Shown here: positions 47,060-60,094 of the stretch, one piece after another
Position numbering within the stretch: position 1 is the first letter of the stretch
Layout of the letters: each line of letters begins with the position of its first letter
Assembly: GCF_002930615.1 (NCBI RefSeq)
Contig: NZ_PSNX01000011.1
Span: 110,436-174,435 of the forward strand
Direction: 5' to 3'
Length of the DNA stretch: 64,000 bases
Origin: Caldimonas caldifontis
Lineage (GTDB): Bacteria > Pseudomonadota > Gammaproteobacteria > Burkholderiales > Burkholderiaceae_C
The notes under the pieces: model-generated
Seen by the model: the letters and a program-made list of their open reading frames with translations, nothing else
What the model was told of the DNA's origin: nothing
Databases searched by the model: none
Made by a program: the position numbers and the translations under genes

Positions 47060-47482
47060 TCAGGTCGGCAGGGGCATGGGCTTGCGGTCGTTCAGGGCCA
47101 GCCAGCCCCGCACCACGCGATAGAGGAACCAGATGGAGATCACGCACCAGGCGATCCAGCCCGGCACCAGGAACAGCAACCACAGCGGCGCCGTGACGAG
47201 GTACAGGCCCGCCGCCCACAGCACGCTGCGGATGCGCCAGCGGAAATGCGACGCCTGCCAGGTGCCGGCCGCATCGTTGCGCTTGATGAGGTCGAGGATG
47301 AAAGCCGCCACCAGCAGCAGCACACTGGGCTGGAAGGACGGGATCACTGCCCCCACGGCCACGATGGCGTGCAGCGCGTAGCTGATGTGGCCGATGGTGC
47401 GCAGCGAATCGTCGTTGCGGTCAGCGACGCCGAAGATCTCGCTCATGGGTGAATGCTCGCGGGGGTCGGACGGGGAGCTCAT
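47060..47482 (-). CDS. Small membrane protein, DUF4870-like
   Basis: 140 residues from ATG 47482, with AGGAG 8 nt upstream and a 4-base overlap with the hisE stop; an internal ATG at 47446 is an alternative. Three hydrophobic segments ([29 protein letters not shown], and [34 protein letters not shown]). The [11 protein letters not shown] loop and final [10 protein letters not shown] match small DUF4870-type membrane proteins of unknown role. Embedded in the his-tat transcript. Confidence 0.8.
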   Translation of the reverse strand: MSSPSDPREHSPMSEIFGVADRNDDSLRTIGHISYALHAIVAVGAVIPSFQPSVLLLVAAFILDLIKRNDAAGTWQASHFRWRIRSVLWAAGLYLVTAPLWLLFLVPGWIAWCVISIWFLYRVVRGWLALNDRKPMPLPT

Positions 47483-47862
47483 GTGCCGGACTCCTCTCGT
47501 TCGCGGGCACGACGCGCCGCGAATTCCTCCAGGCCCGACAGGCCCTCGCGGCGCTGCAGTTCGGCCAGCACGTCGGACGGCTTGAGTCCGAACTGCGCCA
47601 GCGCCACCATGGAGTGGAACCACAGGTCGGCCACCTCGTAGACGATCTTCTGCGCATCGCCGTCCTTGGCCGCCATCACAGTTTCGGTCGCTTCCTCGCC
47701 CACCTTCTTCAGGATGGCATCGGTGCCCTTGTGGAACAGGCGCGCCACATACGAGGCGTCGGGATCGCCGCCGCGGCGCGACTCGATGACTTCGGCCAGG
47801 CGCGCGAGCACATCCTGGGACAAGGCAGAGGCCGGGGCAGACGGGGCGTTCATCGCACTCAT
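47479..47862 (-). CDS. hisE: Phosphoribosyl-ATP pyrophosphatase HisE
   Basis: 127 residues from ATG 47862, in ATGA overlap with the hisI stop. All-alpha MazG-like fold with the metal motif [14 protein letters not shown] (EExxE) and [18 protein letters not shown]. Second step of histidine biosynthesis. The enzyme is separate from HisI, as in most betaproteobacteria. Confidence 0.96.
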   Translation of the reverse strand: MSAMNAPSAPASALSQDVLARLAEVIESRRGGDPDASYVARLFHKGTDAILKKVGEEATETVMAAKDGDAQKIVYEVADLWFHSMVALAQFGLKPSDVLAELQRREGLSGLEEFAARRAREREESGT

Positions 47863-48248
47863 TTGTAGATGCTTGCCGGGTCTTTCAAGACCGGATCGAC
47901 GCTGACCCAGGCATCGTCGCGCAAAACCTGGAAGAAGCACGAGTGCCGGCCGGTATGGCAGGCGATGCCCGGCTCGTGCCCCAGCTGGGTGACGCTGAGC
48001 AGCACGACATCGGCATCGCAGTCCAGGCGGATCTCATGCACCTTCTGGATGTGGCCGGATTCCTCGCCCTTGTGCCACAGCCGCCCGCGCGAGCGGCTCC
48101 AGTAGACGGCCTCGCCGCGGCGTGCCGTCTCGGCCAGCGCCTCGCGGTTCATGAAGGCGAACATCAGGACGTCCTTGGTGTGCGCCTCCTGGGCGATCAC
48201 CGGCACGAGGCCGTCCCGGTCCCATTTCACGTTGTCGAGCCAGTTCAT
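47859..48248 (-). CDS. hisI: Phosphoribosyl-AMP cyclohydrolase HisI
   Basis: 129 residues. Signatures: [43 protein letters not shown], the metal-binding DCDADVVLL and the zinc cysteines of [10 protein letters not shown]. Third step of histidine biosynthesis. 39 bp after hisF. Confidence 0.97.
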   Translation of the reverse strand: MNWLDNVKWDRDGLVPVIAQEAHTKDVLMFAFMNREALAETARRGEAVYWSRSRGRLWHKGEESGHIQKVHEIRLDCDADVVLLSVTQLGHEPGIACHTGRHSCFFQVLRDDAWVSVDPVLKDPASIYK

Positions 48249-48287
48249 CAGGACAGTGTAGCAACCGGGGATGACACCGGTGCGAGC

Positions 48288-49049
<762 letters not shown>

Positions 49050-49060
49050 GGGTCTGTGCT

Positions 49061-49807
49061 TCAGGCGCCGCCGTTGAGTTCGTCGGCGCGCTTCTGGGCC
49101 TGCGCAAAATCCAGCTCGCCGCTGTAGATGGCCCGGCCGCAGATCACCCCCTCGACGCCCTCGTCCTCGACCGCGCACAGCCTCTCGATGTCGGCCAGGT
49201 TGCTCAGCCCCCCCGAAGCGATCACCGGGATGCTCAGGGCCTGGGCCAGCTTGACGGTGGCGTCGATGTTGATGCCGGTGAGCATCCCGTCGCGGCCGAT
49301 ATCGGTGTAGATCACCGCCTCGACACCATAGTCCTCGAACTTCTTCGCCAGATCGATCACCTCATGGCCCGAGAGCTTGGACCAGCCGTCGGTGGCCACC
49401 TTGCCGTCCTTGGCGTCCAGGCCCACGATGATGTGGCCACCGAAGGCGCTGCAGGCGTCCTTCAGGAAGCCGGGGTTCTTCACCGCGGCCGTGCCGATGA
49501 TGACGTAGCTCAGGCCGTCGTCGAGGTAGCGCTCGATGGTGTCGAGGTCGCGGATGCCGCCGCCCAGTTGCACGGGGATCTCGTCCCCCACCTCGGCCAG
49601 GATGGCCTTGATGGCGGGCTCGTTGACCGGCTTGCCGGCGAAGGCACCGTTCAGGTCCACCAGATGGAGGCGGCGCGCTCCGGCATCGAGCCAGCGGCGC
49701 GCCATCGCGGCCGGGTCTTCGCCGAAGGTGGTGGAATCGTTCATGTCGCCTTGCTTGAGGCGCACGCACTGGCCGTCTTTGAGATCGATGGCGGGGATCA
49801 GCAACAT
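49061..49807 (-). CDS. hisA: ProFAR isomerase HisA
   Basis: 248 residues. TIM barrel with [14 protein letters not shown] (Asp8), [21 protein letters not shown] and [10 protein letters not shown] (second catalytic Asp). Fourth step of histidine biosynthesis. A 101-bp gap to hisH is the longest within the his run. Confidence 0.97.
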   Translation of the reverse strand: MLLIPAIDLKDGQCVRLKQGDMNDSTTFGEDPAAMARRWLDAGARRLHLVDLNGAFAGKPVNEPAIKAILAEVGDEIPVQLGGGIRDLDTIERYLDDGLSYVIIGTAAVKNPGFLKDACSAFGGHIIVGLDAKDGKVATDGWSKLSGHEVIDLAKKFEDYGVEAVIYTDIGRDGMLTGINIDATVKLAQALSIPVIASGGLSNLADIERLCAVEDEGVEGVICGRAIYSGELDFAQAQKRADELNGGA

Positions 49808-49908
49808 AGCCGAGGTCGAGTGGGTGGGGTGGAGGCGGGATGGCGCGGGAGGATGAGGGCGCGGGCACCGGGGGGATGCACGTGCGACGGAAACGGTCTC
49901 GGGCGGTG

Positions 49909-50553
49909 TCAGGGCTTCCAGCTCAGGAAGTTGCGGTACAGGGCCAGGCCGTGGTCGGCGCTTTTCTCGGGGTGGAATTGCGTCGCGAAAATATTATCCC
50001 GGGCCACCGCACAGGTAAAGCGCACCCCGTACTCGGTTTCCCCGGTGCTGTGGGCCGCATCGGCCGGGCGTGCATAGAAGCTGTGCACGAAGTAGAACCA
50101 GGCGCCGTCGGGCACGCCGGCCCACATCGGGTGGGGCCGGGCCTGCAGCACCTGGTTCCAGCCCATCTGCGGCACCTTGTAGCGGCTGCCATCGGGCTGG
50201 ATCCGGCCCTCGAGCTGGAAGCGCACCACTTCGCCGGGAATCAATCCCAGGCCGTCGGTGGGCCCCTCCTCGCTGCGCGACAGCAGCATCTGCATGCCCA
50301 CGCACACGCCCATCAGCGGCTTGTGGGCGGCCGCGTGCAGCACGGCCTCCTGCAGGCCGGACTCACGCAGCTCGCGCATGCAGTCGGGCATGGCGCCCTG
50401 GCCGGGCAGCACGACGCGCTCGGCGGCGTACACCTCTTCGGGGCGCGAGGTGACGATCACCTCCAGGCCGCAGCCCTGCGCCACATGGAGCACCGCCTGC
50501 GACACCGATCGCAGGTTGCCCATGCCGTAGTCGACGACAGCAACGGTGGCCAT
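49909..50553 (-). CDS. hisH: Imidazole glycerol phosphate synthase glutaminase subunit HisH
   Basis: 214 residues from ATG 50553. Class I glutaminase: [11 protein letters not shown], nucleophile Cys84 in [10 protein letters not shown], and the His-Glu pair in ATQFHPEKS. It supplies ammonia to HisF. 11 bp after hisB. Confidence 0.97.
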   Translation of the reverse strand: MATVAVVDYGMGNLRSVSQAVLHVAQGCGLEVIVTSRPEEVYAAERVVLPGQGAMPDCMRELRESGLQEAVLHAAAHKPLMGVCVGMQMLLSRSEEGPTDGLGLIPGEVVRFQLEGRIQPDGSRYKVPQMGWNQVLQARPHPMWAGVPDGAWFYFVHSFYARPADAAHSTGETEYGVRFTCAVARDNIFATQFHPEKSADHGLALYRNFLSWKP

Positions 50554-50564
50554 GGTGCGCGTGC

Positions 50565-51170
50565 TCAGAGGGAGCCTTTGGTGGACGGGATGACGCCGGC
50601 GCTGCGCGGGTCGAGTTCGAGCGCCGCGCGCAGGGCACGCGCGAAGGCCTTGAAGACCGTCTCGCACTGATGGTGCGCGTTCACGCCCTTGAGGTTGTCG
50701 ATGTGCAGCGTCACCAGGGCATGGTTGGCAAAGCCCTGGAAAAACTCGAAGGTGAGCTGGGTGTCGAAGCCGCCGATCATGCCGGCCGTGAAGGGCACCT
50801 CCATGTGCAGCCCCGGCCGGCCGGAGAAGTCGATCACGACGCGCGACAGCGCCTCGTCCAGCGGCACATAGGCGTGGCCGTAGCGACGGATGCCCTTCTT
50901 GTCGCCCACGGCCTTGGCGAAGGCCTGACCCAGGGTGATGCCCACGTCCTCCACCGTGTGGTGGCCGTCGATGTGCAGGTCGCCCTGGCACTCGATTTCG
51001 AGGTCGATCAGCCCATGGCGGGCGATCTGGTCGAGCATGTGGTCGAAGAAGCCGATGCCGGTGTTCAGCTTGGCCTGGCCGCAGCCGTCAAGGTTGACGG
51101 CCACGCGGATCTTCGTTTCGTTGGTGTTGCGCGTGACGTCGGCGACGCGCGGCGTGGCAGTGGTGCTCAT
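50565..51170 (-). CDS. hisB: Imidazoleglycerol-phosphate dehydratase HisB
   Basis: 201 residues, the monofunctional form without the HAD phosphatase domain of E. coli. Mn-binding repeats [14 protein letters not shown] and [17 protein letters not shown] plus [14 protein letters not shown] are present. The histidinol-phosphate phosphatase must therefore be encoded elsewhere. It starts 3 bp after the hisC stop. Confidence 0.97.
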   Translation of the reverse strand: MSTTATPRVADVTRNTNETKIRVAVNLDGCGQAKLNTGIGFFDHMLDQIARHGLIDLEIECQGDLHIDGHHTVEDVGITLGQAFAKAVGDKKGIRRYGHAYVPLDEALSRVVIDFSGRPGLHMEVPFTAGMIGGFDTQLTFEFFQGFANHALVTLHIDNLKGVNAHHQCETVFKAFARALRAALELDPRSAGVIPSTKGSL

Positions 51171-51173
51171 GGT

Positions 51174-52250
51174 TCAGAGGCTTTCCCGCAGGGCGGCGAT
51201 CATGCGCTGGTTCTCGTCGGGTGTGCCCACGGTCAGGCGCAGGCAGGCGGCGAGCAATGGATGCATTCTAGAAACGTTCTTCACCAGCACGCCGCGCTGC
51301 TTCAGGCCGGCAAAGGCCCGGTCGGCATCGGGCACACGCACGAGCACCATGTTGGCCTCGCTGGGGAAGGGGGTCACGCCGGGCAGGCCCTTCAGGGCCT
51401 CGATCAGCCGGGCGCGCTCCTCGCGCAGCACGGCGGCCTGGCGGGCGAACTCGTCGGCGTGCTCCAGCGCAAACAGCGCCGCCTCGGCATTGAGCACACT
51501 GATGTTGTAGGGCGGACGCACCTTGTCGATCTGGGCGATCAGGCGCTCGGCGCCCATCATGTAGCCGATGCGCACGCCGGCCAGGCCGAACTTGCTCATC
51601 GTGCGCATCAGCAGCACGTGCTCATGGCGGGCCAGGCGGTCGATGTAGCTGCGGCTGGCAAAGGGCTGGTAGGCCTCGTCGATCACCACCAGGCCCGGCG
51701 CGGCCTCGATCAACCGCTCGACGATGCGGTCGTCGAAGAGGTTGGCCGTGGGGTTGTTCGGGTAGGCGATGTAGAGCAGCGCCGGCTGATGCGCCTCCAG
51801 CGCGGCCAGCATGGCCGCCTCGTCGAGTTCGAAGTCGGCCGTGAGCGGCACGCCCACGAAATTCAGGCCTTGCAGCTGCGCCGACATCTGGTACATCACG
51901 AAGCCGGGCAACGGCGCCACGATGGTGGCCCCCGGCACGTCGCAGGCCATGGCCAGCAGGCTGATGAGCTCATCGGAGCCATTGCCCAGCATCAGCGCAC
52001 GGCCTTCCGGCAGGCCGGCATGGCGCGCCAGCGCTTCTCGCAGCGTGTCGATGCGTGCACCGGGGTAGCGGTTGATCGCCACGGCGCCCAGGCGTTCGCC
52101 CAGGGCCTGCTGCAGCGCGGGCGGCAAACGGAACGGGTTCTCCATCGCGTCGAGCTTGATCATGCCGGTGCTGTCCTGCACGGCATAGGCGTGCATGCCC
52201 TGCACGTCCTGGCGCAGCCAGCGCGCCATCACGGTGTCGAGGCGGCTCAT
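51174..52250 (-). CDS. hisC: Histidinol-phosphate aminotransferase HisC
   Basis: 358 residues from ATG 52250, which overlaps the hisD stop as ATGA; a longer frame inside hisD is rejected. Fold-type I PLP enzyme with [35 protein letters not shown] and the PLP lysine in [16 protein letters not shown] (about 222). Confidence 0.96.
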   Translation of the reverse strand: MSRLDTVMARWLRQDVQGMHAYAVQDSTGMIKLDAMENPFRLPPALQQALGERLGAVAINRYPGARIDTLREALARHAGLPEGRALMLGNGSDELISLLAMACDVPGATIVAPLPGFVMYQMSAQLQGLNFVGVPLTADFELDEAAMLAALEAHQPALLYIAYPNNPTANLFDDRIVERLIEAAPGLVVIDEAYQPFASRSYIDRLARHEHVLLMRTMSKFGLAGVRIGYMMGAERLIAQIDKVRPPYNISVLNAEAALFALEHADEFARQAAVLREERARLIEALKGLPGVTPFPSEANMVLVRVPDADRAFAGLKQRGVLVKNVSRMHPLLAACLRLTVGTPDENQRMIAALRESL

Positions 52251-53569
52251 CGTGTGCCTCCCTTCAGGCGGAACTCGGCCGCTCGGGCGTGGGCCTGCAG
52301 CCCCTCCCCATAGGCCAGTTCGGCGGCGATGGTGCCCAGCACCTGGGCCCCCTGCTCGCTCACCTCGATCAGGCTGGAACGTTTCTGGAAGTCGTACACG
52401 CCCAGCGGCGACGAGAAACGCGCGGTGCCCGAGGTGGGCAGGACGTGGTTGGGGCCGGCGCAATAGTCGCCCAGGCTTTCGCTGGTGTAGGCGCCCAGGA
52501 AGATGGCCCCGGCGTGACGCAGCAGCGGCTCCCAGCGGCTGGGCTCCTGCGACGACACCTCCAGGTGCTCGGGCGCGATGCGGTTGCTGATCTCGCAGGC
52601 TTCTTCCATGCTGCGCGTGAGGATCAGCGCGCCGCGGCCTTCCAGCGAGGCGCGGATGACGTCCTTGCGGGGCATGTCGGGCAGCAGGCGGTCGATCGCG
52701 GCCTTCACCTGCGCGATGTAGCCGGCGTCGGGGCAGAGCAGGATGCTCTGGGCCAGCTCGTCGTGTTCGGCCTGGCTGAAGAGGTCCATGGCCACCCAGT
52801 CGGCCGGCGTGCTGCCGTCGGCCAGCACCAGGATCTCGCTGGGCCCGGCGATCATGTCGATGCCCACGGTGCCGAAGACATGCTTCTTGGCGCTGGCCAC
52901 GTAGGCGTTGCCCGGGCCGGTGATCTTGTCCACCTTCGGGATGGTGGCCGTGCCGTAGGCCAGGGCGGCCACGGCCTGGGCTCCGCCGACGGTGAAGGCA
53001 CGGCTCACACCGGCCACGTGGGCGGCGGCCAGCACGAGCAGGTTCTTTTCACCTTTCGGCGTGGGCACCACCATGATGATCTCGCTCACTCCCGCCACAT
53101 GGGCGGGAATGGCGTTCATCAACACCGATGAGGGATAGGCCGCCTTGCCGCCGGGCACGTAGATGCCGACGCGGTCGAGCGGCGTGACCTTCTGGCCCAG
53201 CAGGGTGCCGTCCTCGTCGCGGTAGGACCATGAGCGGCCGCAGGCCTCGAGCTGGCGCTCGTGATAGGCCCGCACGCGCTGCGCGGCGGCCTGCAGGGCC
53301 TCGCGCTGCGAAGCCGGAATGGCCTCGAAGGCGGCCTTCAGTTCGGCCGGGCTCAGCTCCAGGGCCGCCACGGACGCGGCGTTCAGCCCGTCGAATCGGG
53401 CGGTGTATTCCAGGACGGCCGCGTCACCGCGCGCGCGCACGTCGGCCAGGATCTCGGCCACGCGGGTCTCGATCGCATGATCCGTCTCCGCCGCCCAATG
53501 CAGCACGCGCTGGAACTCGGCTTCGAAGTCCGGCGTGGTGGTGGCGAGCTGGCGGATCTGGACGGACAT
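52247..53569 (-). CDS. hisD: Histidinol dehydrogenase HisD
   Basis: 440 residues if started at the second ATG of an ATG-ATG pair (53569, 6 nt after AAGGAG); the first ATG is 53572. Signatures include [33 protein letters not shown], the zinc-site [14 protein letters not shown] and [10 protein letters not shown]. It performs the last two oxidations to histidine. The ribosome-binding site lies within the end of hisG, so the genes are coupled. Confidence 0.97.
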   Translation of the reverse strand: MSVQIRQLATTTPDFEAEFQRVLHWAAETDHAIETRVAEILADVRARGDAAVLEYTARFDGLNAASVAALELSPAELKAAFEAIPASQREALQAAAQRVRAYHERQLEACGRSWSYRDEDGTLLGQKVTPLDRVGIYVPGGKAAYPSSVLMNAIPAHVAGVSEIIMVVPTPKGEKNLLVLAAAHVAGVSRAFTVGGAQAVAALAYGTATIPKVDKITGPGNAYVASAKKHVFGTVGIDMIAGPSEILVLADGSTPADWVAMDLFSQAEHDELAQSILLCPDAGYIAQVKAAIDRLLPDMPRKDVIRASLEGRGALILTRSMEEACEISNRIAPEHLEVSSQEPSRWEPLLRHAGAIFLGAYTSESLGDYCAGPNHVLPTSGTARFSSPLGVYDFQKRSSLIEVSEQGAQVLGTIAAELAYGEGLQAHARAAEFRLKGGTR

Positions 53570-53572
53570 CAT

Positions 53573-55506
<1,934 letters not shown>

Positions 55507-55601
55507 TCAGGCCCCCGCGCCGCGCCGGTCTCAGCAGTCCCCTTTTGCACGCCAACCGCGCCCAGGGGCCTGCAACCCGTGCCGCGGCAGCGGGTTGCCG
55601 A

Positions 55602-55865
55602 TCAATGGTGGTGGGTGGGGGCCGCGGTGGCGGACCACTCGGCCGGGGTGAGCGTCTTCATCGACAGGGCGTGGATTTGCTCGCGCATTCTATCGCCCAG
55701 CGCACGGTAGACGCGCTGGTGCCGCGCCACGCGGGACAGCCCCTCGAACTCGGCCGACACGATGGTGGCGAAGAAATGGCGGCCGTCACCGTCCACCTCC
55801 AGGTGCTCGCAAGGGAGCCCCTGGGCGATGTAGGTGCGCACTTCCTGGGGGGTCGGATCAGCCAT
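55602..55865 (-). CDS. BolA/IbaG-family protein
   Basis: 87 residues from ATG 55865. BolA fold with LEVDGDGRHFFATIVSAEFEGLSRVARHQRVYRALGDRM and HALSMKTLTPAEW. Position directly upstream of murA matches IbaG (YrbA). IbaG/BolA proteins bind monothiol glutaredoxins and Fe-S clusters. The C-terminal tail is His-rich (APTHHH). Confidence 0.92.
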   Translation of the reverse strand: MADPTPQEVRTYIAQGLPCEHLEVDGDGRHFFATIVSAEFEGLSRVARHQRVYRALGDRMREQIHALSMKTLTPAEWSATAAPTHHH

Positions 55866-55890
55866 GATGGAAGGGATTATCCCAGACTCC

Positions 55891-56679
55891 TCAATGCCGG
55901 ATCTTGTAGCCGGTCTTGAGCAGATGCAGGGCCACCGCCGCCACCACGGCAAAACTGGCGCCCACGATGGCCAGGCTGAGCCAGGGCGAGACATCGCTCT
56001 GGCCGAAAAAGCCCCGGCGGAAGCCGTCGATCATGTAGAAGAAGGGGTTGAGGTGGCTCACCGCCTGCCAGAAGGCCGGCAGCGAGTGCACCGAATAGAA
56101 CACGCCCGCCAGGAAGGTCATGGGCATGATCAGGAAGTTCTGGAAGGCAGCCATCTGGTCGAACTTCTCGGCCCACAGCCCGGCGATCAGGCCCAGCGAG
56201 CCCAGCATGCCGGCCCCCAGTGCCGCAAACACCAGAATCCACCAGGGTTCGGCAAAGGGAGGCACGGCAAACCACAGGGTCACCAGGAAGACCCCCAGCC
56301 CCACCAGCAGTCCGCGGATCACCGAGGCTCCCACGTAGGCGGTGAACCAGGCCCGGTGCGACAGCGGCGTGACCAGCAGGAAAACGAGGTTGCCGGTGAT
56401 CTTGCTCTGGATCAAGGACGACGAGCTGTTGGCAAACGCGTTCTGCAGCACGCTCATCATCACCAGGCCCGGCACCAGGAAGGCGGTGTAGCTCACGCCG
56501 TCATACACCTTCACATGTTCCTCGAGCACATGCCCGAAGATCAACAGGTAAAGCACGGCCGTGAGCACGGGCGCGGCCACGGTCTGGAAGCTGACCTTCC
56601 AGAAACGCAGCACTTCCTTGTAGAGCAGGGTGCGCACGCCCGTGGCCGGCGAGATGGCGGCCGGGTCCAGCGGCGTCAT
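55891..56679 (-). CDS. ABC-2 type transporter permease
   Basis: 262 residues with six hydrophobic helices and the ABC-2 signature near the C-terminal half (GVFYSVHSLPAFWQAVSHLNPFFYMIDGFRRGFFG). YadH-like. The start overlaps the ATPase stop as ATGA, so the two form one transporter. Substrate unknown; this pair commonly precedes bolA-murA in betaproteobacteria. Confidence 0.92.
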   Translation of the reverse strand: MTPLDPAAISPATGVRTLLYKEVLRFWKVSFQTVAAPVLTAVLYLLIFGHVLEEHVKVYDGVSYTAFLVPGLVMMSVLQNAFANSSSSLIQSKITGNLVFLLVTPLSHRAWFTAYVGASVIRGLLVGLGVFLVTLWFAVPPFAEPWWILVFAALGAGMLGSLGLIAGLWAEKFDQMAAFQNFLIMPMTFLAGVFYSVHSLPAFWQAVSHLNPFFYMIDGFRRGFFGQSDVSPWLSLAIVGASFAVVAAVALHLLKTGYKIRH

Positions 56680-57629
56680 GACGGCACCTCCTCAAGAGGG
56701 CTCGGGTGGTCGAGGAAGACCGGCGCGGTGTCGTCCTGCATGATCTCCAGGAACACGTCTTCGAGGTCAGCCCGGCCGATTTCCAGGTCTTCCACGGCCA
56801 CGCCATGCAGGCGCAGCGCGGACAGCACCTCCTCCACTTCCTGCGCGTCATGGGCCTTGATCTGGGCGATGCGTCCGGTCACGCGTGCCACGTCGGCCAG
56901 CGAAGGCGGCAGCGGATCGTCGGTCTTGAACCGCAGCATGGTGCTGGCGCGGCCCGACAGCAGGGCCGAGGTGCGGTCCAGCGCCACCACCTGCCCCGCC
57001 TTGAGCATGGCGATGCGGTGGCACAGGGCCTCGGCCTCTTCCAGGTAGTGCGTGGTCAGCAGCACCGTGTGGCCTTCGCGGTTCAGGCGCGCGATGAACT
57101 GCCACAGGGTCTGGCGCAGTTCCACGTCCACGCCGGCGGTCGGTTCATCGAGCACGATCACCGGCGGGCGGTGCACCAGCGCCTGGGCCACCAGCACCCG
57201 GCGCTTCATGCCGCCCGAGAGCTGGCGCATGTTGGCGTTCGCCTTGTCGGCCAGGCCCAGGTTGGCCAGCAGTTCGTCGATCCAGTCATCGTTGTGGCGC
57301 ACGCCGAAGTAGCCCGACTGGATGCGCAGGGCCTCGCGCACGCTGAAGAAGGGGTCGAAGACCAGTTCCTGCGGCACGATGCCCAGCTGGCGGCGCGCGG
57401 CGGCGTAGTCCGCCACCACGTCATGGCCATGCACCGCCACCCGCCCGCTGGTGGCGCGGCTCAGCCCGGCGAGGATGCTGATCAGGGTGGTCTTGCCCGC
57501 CCCGTTGGGCCCCAGCAGGCCGAAGAATTCACCGGGTTCGATGTTGAAACTCACCTCGCGCAAGGCCTGCAAGGGGCCCCGGCTTGTATGGTAGGTCTTG
57601 CTGACCTGCTGGAAACTGACGGCGGACAT
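56676..57629 (-). CDS. ABC transporter ATP-binding protein (YadG-like)
   Basis: 317 residues from ATG 57629, with GAGGGG 5 nt upstream. Walker A GPNGAGKT (about 46-53), Q-loop IVPQELVFDPFFSVRE, signature QLSGGMKRR, Walker B VIVLDEPTAGVD and H-loop LLTTHYLEEAE are complete. The last 90 residues are a C-terminal extension seen in export ATPases. Partner of the downstream permease. Confidence 0.95.
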   Translation of the reverse strand: MSAVSFQQVSKTYHTSRGPLQALREVSFNIEPGEFFGLLGPNGAGKTTLISILAGLSRATSGRVAVHGHDVVADYAAARRQLGIVPQELVFDPFFSVREALRIQSGYFGVRHNDDWIDELLANLGLADKANANMRQLSGGMKRRVLVAQALVHRPPVIVLDEPTAGVDVELRQTLWQFIARLNREGHTVLLTTHYLEEAEALCHRIAMLKAGQVVALDRTSALLSGRASTMLRFKTDDPLPPSLADVARVTGRIAQIKAHDAQEVEEVLSALRLHGVAVEDLEIGRADLEDVFLEIMQDDTAPVFLDHPSPLEEVPS

Positions 57630-57762
57630 AAGGCCCCTCATTGTAGGCAGGGCGGGCCTTGCGTGCAGGCGGTGCGGACAGACCCCGCTTGCGGCCCTGA
57701 CCGGATTTGCTAGATTGGCGTCGGGCATGCAGGCGCGGGGGCGTCCGTGCCCCGGAGCCACC

Positions 57763-58419
57763 ATGCAAGCCAAAAAGCCGCGCCGCACGGCCGAGCGCAT
57801 CCTGGAAGTCACGCTCGATCTCTTCAACCGCTTCGGCGAGCCCAATGTCTCGACCACGCTGATCTCGGCCGAACTGAACATCAGCCCAGGCAATCTCTAC
57901 TATCACTACCCGGCCAAGGACGAGCTGATCAACGCCTTGTTCGACCGCTACGAGCGCGCGCTCAACGAACTGCTGCATGCGGCCGACAACGTGCGCAACG
58001 TGGAAGACGCCTGGCTCTTCTTCCACATGCTCTTCGAGCTGATCTGGCAGTACCGCTTCCTCTACCGCGACCTGAACGACCTCCTGAGCAAGAACCGCCG
58101 GCTCGAGACCCACTTCCAGTTCGTGCTGAAGAACAAATCGCGCGCCGTGCAGACGGTGCTCGACGCCTTGTCGCGCCACCAGTCCCTGCGCATGGACGGC
58201 CGCGAGGCCGAGTCGGTGTCCACCGCCATGGTGGTGGTGCTCACCTACTGGCTGAGCTATGAATACGTGCGCGACCCGCGCCACGCACTGGAGCCCGAGA
58301 GCGCCGGTACGGCCTTGCTGCGAGGCGCCTTCCACGTGCTGAGCCTCCTGCTGCCCTACCTCGAGCCCGACCAGAAGGCCCACCTGCTGGGCCTGGTGGG
58401 CCGCTACAACACCCCCTGA
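57763..58419 (+). CDS. TetR/AcrR family transcriptional regulator
   Basis: 218 residues from ATG 57763, preceded by GGAG. The TetR helix-turn-helix is at about 10-57 (ERILEVTLDLFNRFGEPNVSTTLISAELNISPGNLYYHYPAKDELINALF). The ligand-binding domain is helical with an aromatic-rich core (WLFFHMLFELIWQYRFLYRDLNDLL). Divergent from the ABC transporter and 13 bp upstream of the TPR gene; either could be its target. Confidence 0.92.
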   Translation: MQAKKPRRTAERILEVTLDLFNRFGEPNVSTTLISAELNISPGNLYYHYPAKDELINALFDRYERALNELLHAADNVRNVEDAWLFFHMLFELIWQYRFLYRDLNDLLSKNRRLETHFQFVLKNKSRAVQTVLDALSRHQSLRMDGREAESVSTAMVVVLTYWLSYEYVRDPRHALEPESAGTALLRGAFHVLSLLLPYLEPDQKAHLLGLVGRYNTP

Positions 58420-58432
58420 CCGGAGACACCTC

Positions 58433-59206
58433 ATGGCCAAATGGACCGCCTTCCCCTACGACAACGCCGAGTACAGCTACGACCTGACGTCCCTGAAGAA
58501 GCACTGGGCACGGCTGCACGCGGGTGATGCCGAACCCTGGCCCAAGGACAAGGCCGTTCAGGAGGCCTGGGCCCTGTACCACGCCGGCGAGTTCCAGAAG
58601 GCCCATGACGCCGGGTTGAAGGCCGGCGGCGCCGGCATCACCGTGGCCAACAAGGCCCAGTCCATCTACGCGACCTACCTGGAGAAAAACGAAAAAACCC
58701 GCCTGGCGATGTTCATGGCCGTGGCCGAGCGTGCCGAGGCCCAGCAGGCCGCCGAGCCCGACAACCCCGCCGGCTGGTACTGGCAGGCCTATGCCCTGGG
58801 CCGCTATGGCCAGGGCATCAGCGTGGCCAAGGCGCTTGCGCAGGGCCTGGGGGTGAAGGTCAAGACCGCGCTGGAAACCACCATCCGGCTGCAACCCAAA
58901 CATGCCGATGCTCACATCGCTCTGGGCGCTTTCCATGCCGAAGTCATCGACAAGGTGGGCAGCCTGCTGGGGCGCACCCAGGGGGCGAGCAAGGACACGG
59001 GGCTGAAGATGTACAAGGAAGGCTTGAAGCTCAACCCGCACTCGGCCATTGCGCGGGTGGAATACGCCAACGGCCTGGTCATGCTTGAAGGCGAGAAAAA
59101 GATGAAGGAAGCCGAGAAGCTCTATGCCGAGGCCGCCGCCTGCGAGCCCATGGACGCGATGGAACGGCTGGATGTGGAGATGGCCAAGGCTGAACTCGAA
59201 GAGTGA
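58433..59206 (+). CDS. TPR-repeat protein of unknown function
   Basis: 257 residues, soluble, no signal peptide. Helical repeats with TPR spacing: AVQEAWALYHAGEFQKAHDAGLKAG, WYWQAYALGRYGQGISVAKALAQGLGVK, HADAHIALGAFHAEVIDKVGSLLG, and KMYKEGLKLNPHSAIARVEYANGLVML...AEKLYAEAAACEP. It probably acts as a protein-protein adaptor. It is likely in an operon with the TetR gene. Confidence 0.75.
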   Translation: MAKWTAFPYDNAEYSYDLTSLKKHWARLHAGDAEPWPKDKAVQEAWALYHAGEFQKAHDAGLKAGGAGITVANKAQSIYATYLEKNEKTRLAMFMAVAERAEAQQAAEPDNPAGWYWQAYALGRYGQGISVAKALAQGLGVKVKTALETTIRLQPKHADAHIALGAFHAEVIDKVGSLLGRTQGASKDTGLKMYKEGLKLNPHSAIARVEYANGLVMLEGEKKMKEAEKLYAEAAACEPMDAMERLDVEMAKAELEE

Positions 59207-59256
59207 GCGTTCGGCTGCCCCGTTAAGATGCGCAGCCTTCCTCTGAACTCCCATCC

Positions 59257-60078
59257 ATGACGTCTGCGCCCAAGCAAATCATCTGTGTGAAGTGGGGCAC
59301 CGCCTACGGCCCGGAATACGTCAACCGGCTCTACGGCATGGTGTCGCGCCACATCACCGGCCCTTTTCGCGTGGTGTGCTTCACCGATGACAAGCGCGGC
59401 ATCCGGCCCGAGGTTCAGACCTTCGACCTGCCCGAGCTGGGCTGCCCGCATCCCCAGCGCACGATGGGCAAGTGGCGCAAGGTGGTGCTGTGGGGCGAGA
59501 CCCTGGGCGACCTGAGCGGCCCGGCGCTCTTCGTGGACCTCGATTCCGTCATCGTGGGCTCGCTGGACGACTACTTCAGCTACGGCGAACCCGACGACGT
59601 GATCCTGGCGCGCAACTGGGCCAAGCCCCTGCAGCGCCTGGGCCAGACCTCGGTGTTCCGCTTCCCCGTGGGCCGCTACCCGCACATCCTCGCCAAGTTC
59701 CGCGCCGACCCCCAAGGCGTGGCCGACCGCCACCGCTTCGAGCAGCACTACATCACCAGTTCCGTGCCCGGCGGCATCAAGCTGTGGCCCGAAGGCTGGA
59801 CACGGCATTTCCGCCTGCACTGCCTGCCACCCTTCCCGCTGCGCTACTTCATGCCGGCCCGCCTGCCCAAGGGCGCCCGCATCGTGACCTTCCCCGGCGG
59901 CCCCAATCCCGGCGACGTGGCCGTGGGCCGCTGGACGCCCGACGCGCCCGAGCACCCCCCTGCGATGGACCATCTGCGCGGCGCCCTGCGCCCCGGCCTG
60001 AGCCTGAAGCAGCGCTGGCGCCACGTGACGCGCTATGTGAAGCCCGTGCCCTGGATCGCCGAGCACTGGCGCGAGTGA
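59257..60078 (+). CDS. Glycosyltransferase-like protein (GT-A fold)
   Basis: 273 residues. IICVKWGTAYGPEYVNRLYGMVSRH at the N-terminus and the metal-binding DxD in ALFVDLDSVIVGSLDDYF (about 90-107), with FRVVCFTDD before it, resemble small GT8/capsular-type glycosyltransferases. The basic C-terminal region (LSLKQRWRHVTRYVKPVPWIAEHW) may bind membranes. The donor and acceptor sugars are unknown. It begins 50 bp after the TPR gene. Confidence 0.65.
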   Translation: MTSAPKQIICVKWGTAYGPEYVNRLYGMVSRHITGPFRVVCFTDDKRGIRPEVQTFDLPELGCPHPQRTMGKWRKVVLWGETLGDLSGPALFVDLDSVIVGSLDDYFSYGEPDDVILARNWAKPLQRLGQTSVFRFPVGRYPHILAKFRADPQGVADRHRFEQHYITSSVPGGIKLWPEGWTRHFRLHCLPPFPLRYFMPARLPKGARIVTFPGGPNPGDVAVGRWTPDAPEHPPAMDHLRGALRPGLSLKQRWRHVTRYVKPVPWIAEHWRE

Positions 60079-60094
60079 CGCCGCGCCAGGGGAC

